Assembly: GCA_023427945.1 (NCBI GenBank)
Contig: JAEYZR010000088.1
Location: 1 to 31,947 of the forward strand
From: Pseudomonadota bacterium
GTDB lineage: Bacteria > Pseudomonadota > Gammaproteobacteria > Burkholderiales > Burkholderiaceae_B
Direction: 5' to 3'
DNA length: 31,947 nucleotides
Shown: positions 31,032-31,947 of the stretch, in pieces
How positions within the stretch are numbered: the stretch's first letter is position 1
How the letters are laid out: each line of letters begins with the position of its first letter
Position numbers and translations under genes: made by a program
The notes under the pieces: model-generated
The model's database searches: none
Told to the model about the DNA's origin: nothing
The model's input: only the letters and a program-made list of their open reading frames with translations

Positions 31032-31649
31032 CTACAGGTCCAGCAATTCCAGCGCGACGGGATAAAGCGATACCACCAGCAGCAAGGCCATGCATACATT
31101 GAAGCGGCCGATCGCCGAGGGGCTTTTGAGTACACGCGCCAGCACACTGCCGAAAAGCGTCCAGATGCTGATTGCCGGGAAGTTCACCGCCATCAGAACG
31201 AGGCACGCCAGCAAGAGGTTGGCAATGAATCCGTCGTGCGGGGTGTAGGTGGCCACAATGCCGATAGCCATGATCCAGGCCTTTGGGTTGACCCACTGAA
31301 ACGCAGCGGCTTGCAGGAAGGTGAAGGGACGCGCACGGGCTTCGCCTGATTGCATGCGGCCAGCGTTGGCAATGCGCCAGGCCAGATAAAGCAGGTAGAT
31401 CGCGCCGACATATTTCAGCACGGTGTACAGAACGGGGATTTGTTCGAAAACCGTCCCCAGTCCCAGGCCCACCAGCAAAAGCATCAGCGCTGCCCCCAGG
31501 CTGATTCCCAGCATATGGGGCAGGCTTTTCTGGTAGCCGAACGTGGCGCCCGAGGCTGTGAGCATGACGTTGTTTGGCCCCGGCGTGACAGAGCTGACGA
31601 AGGCAAACATGGCCAGAGGAAGGAATGTGGTGTATGTCATGCGATTCAT
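31032..31649 (-). CDS. LysE-family amino acid/metabolite exporter
   Basis: The product has 205 residues from ATG 31649 (ATG 31640 is an alternative); the longer frame to 31790 overlaps the divergent gene. It has six hydrophobic segments and the LysE/RhtB signature near the N-terminus: FAFVSSVTPGPNNVMLTASG, GYQKSLPHMLGISLGAALML. Later landmarks are YLLYLAWRIANAGR and AAAFQWVNPKAWIMAIGIVA (the conserved Asn-Pro-Lys). Proteins of this family export amino acids or similar amines to the periplasm. The gene diverges from a MocR-type regulator with a 74-nt gap, a common pairing in which the PLP-binding regulator controls amino acid efflux. The exported substrate is unknown. Confidence 0.93.
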   Translation of the reverse strand: MNRMTYTTFLPLAMFAFVSSVTPGPNNVMLTASGATFGYQKSLPHMLGISLGAALMLLLVGLGLGTVFEQIPVLYTVLKYVGAIYLLYLAWRIANAGRMQSGEARARPFTFLQAAAFQWVNPKAWIMAIGIVATYTPHDGFIANLLLACLVLMAVNFPAISIWTLFGSVLARVLKSPSAIGRFNVCMALLLVVSLYPVALELLDL

Positions 31650-31671
31650 TCTAGGTGTTTCGTCCAATACA

Positions 31672-31681
31672 GTACCGGTAC
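31672..31681. promoter_or_regulatory. Palindrome between lysE-like and mocR-like genes
   Basis: GTACCGGTAC is a perfect 10-bp palindrome in the middle of the 74-nt divergent promoter region, directly followed by CAATTGTGCAATTC, itself nearly symmetric. TACAAT (31679-31684) could be a -10 for the rightward gene. Confidence 0.45.
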
Positions 31682-31723
31682 AATTGTGCAATTCATTCCG
31701 GCCACTGGCCTGGTGAGATTGCC

Positions 31724-31947
31724 ATGACAGTTGAGATGTACACCCAATCTGATCGACCTGTGTCAGCGCACTCCGCTGTCTGGTCGCCATTGCGCGGGGC
31801 CGATGCCACCCTGGTGGATCAATTGACCGATCATCTGGTGGCGCGCATCCGCAATCACGGCCTGCGGCCCGGCACGCGACTCCCTTCTGTTCGTGTCATG
31901 GCGCAGGAAGCGGGCGTCAGTCGGTTTACAGTGGTCCAGGCGTACGA
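31724..31947 (+). CDS. MocR/GntR-type regulator, N-terminal part (cut by window end)
   Basis: Seventy-four codons are visible from ATG 31724, with GGTGAGA upstream. After about 20 variable residues comes a GntR winged HTH: DATLVDQLTDHLVARIRNHG, LRPGTRLPSVRVMAQEAGVS and RFTVVQAY. The LPSVR...GVSR.TVV.AY pattern is the one usual in MocR regulators, which continue into an aminotransferase-like PLP domain; that part is outside the window, so a plain GntR regulator cannot be excluded. It diverges from the LysE-type exporter gene and probably regulates it. Confidence 0.85.
   Translation, partial: MTVEMYTQSDRPVSAHSAVWSPLRGADATLVDQLTDHLVARIRNHGLRPGTRLPSVRVMAQEAGVSRFTVVQAY

Noticed and set aside
1..31947. 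CRISPR arrays, toxin-antitoxin or restriction systems
   Set aside because: No regularly spaced repeats and no recognisable defence or toxin genes were seen on either strand.

Overview
The window looks like chromosomal DNA of a betaproteobacterium of the order Burkholderiales, most likely family Alcaligenaceae (Bordetella/Achromobacter-like). The reasons are the GC-rich coding style, a Bug-type (TctC-like) solute-binding protein, many LysR/GntR/MocR regulators next to small catabolic or transport gene sets, and a GTP-type PEP carboxykinase. The genus is an inference.

Region 1 (1-5.3 kb): the 3' part of aspartate kinase (lysC) and a tRNA-Ser(GCU) are followed by a roughly 3 kb decayed mobile element. 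It holds a truncated P4-type integrase start with an in-frame stop, minus-strand phage-like fragments, and a tail-fibre stalk remnant broken by a frameshift and a nonsense codon. An intact gene for an orphan secreted protein (3253-3969) follows. At 4080-4139 a diverged copy of the tRNA 3' end and its terminator may mark the old far boundary. Just beyond it is a stand-alone Hint (Hedgehog/intein-type) protein gene.

Region 2 (5.5-7.5 kb): two overlapping small lipoprotein genes, a periplasmic ankyrin-repeat protein and a DUF3008-type small protein.

Region 3 (7.6-10.6 kb): a LysR regulator, an RraA/HMG-aldolase-like protein and a Bug binding protein. The intergenic DNA carries a perfect LysR-type box and a repeated GTCTCG motif.

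Region 4 (10.6-14.3 kb): a BenE-family transporter and a YggS/PLPBP protein (PLP homeostasis), transcribed divergently from a PLP-binding MocR regulator, with a perfect 8-bp inverted repeat between them. This is a plausible vitamin B6-responsive uptake unit.

Region 5 (14.4-23.2 kb): a TonB-dependent receptor, divergent from a tight seven-gene cluster: GntR/FCD regulator, NitT/TauT-type ABC importer (ATPase, permease, binding protein), medium-chain oxidoreductase, hotdog thioesterase and acyl-CoA ligase. Together they could bring in an organic acid across both membranes and activate it to a CoA ester; the substrate is unknown.

Region 6 (23.4-31.9 kb): tandem duplicated small lipoproteins, a secreted PF00756-type esterase, an Lrp/AsnC regulator, a cysteine-dioxygenase-family thiol dioxygenase with an Lrp-like box upstream, and an exported histidine-phosphatase-like protein with an altered RHG motif. 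Then come GTP-PEP carboxykinase, tRNA-Arg(ACG) with a strong terminator, a PaaI-type thioesterase, an RlmA-like rRNA methyltransferase, a small TPR protein, a LysE-type exporter, and the start of a second, divergent MocR-type regulator cut by the window end.
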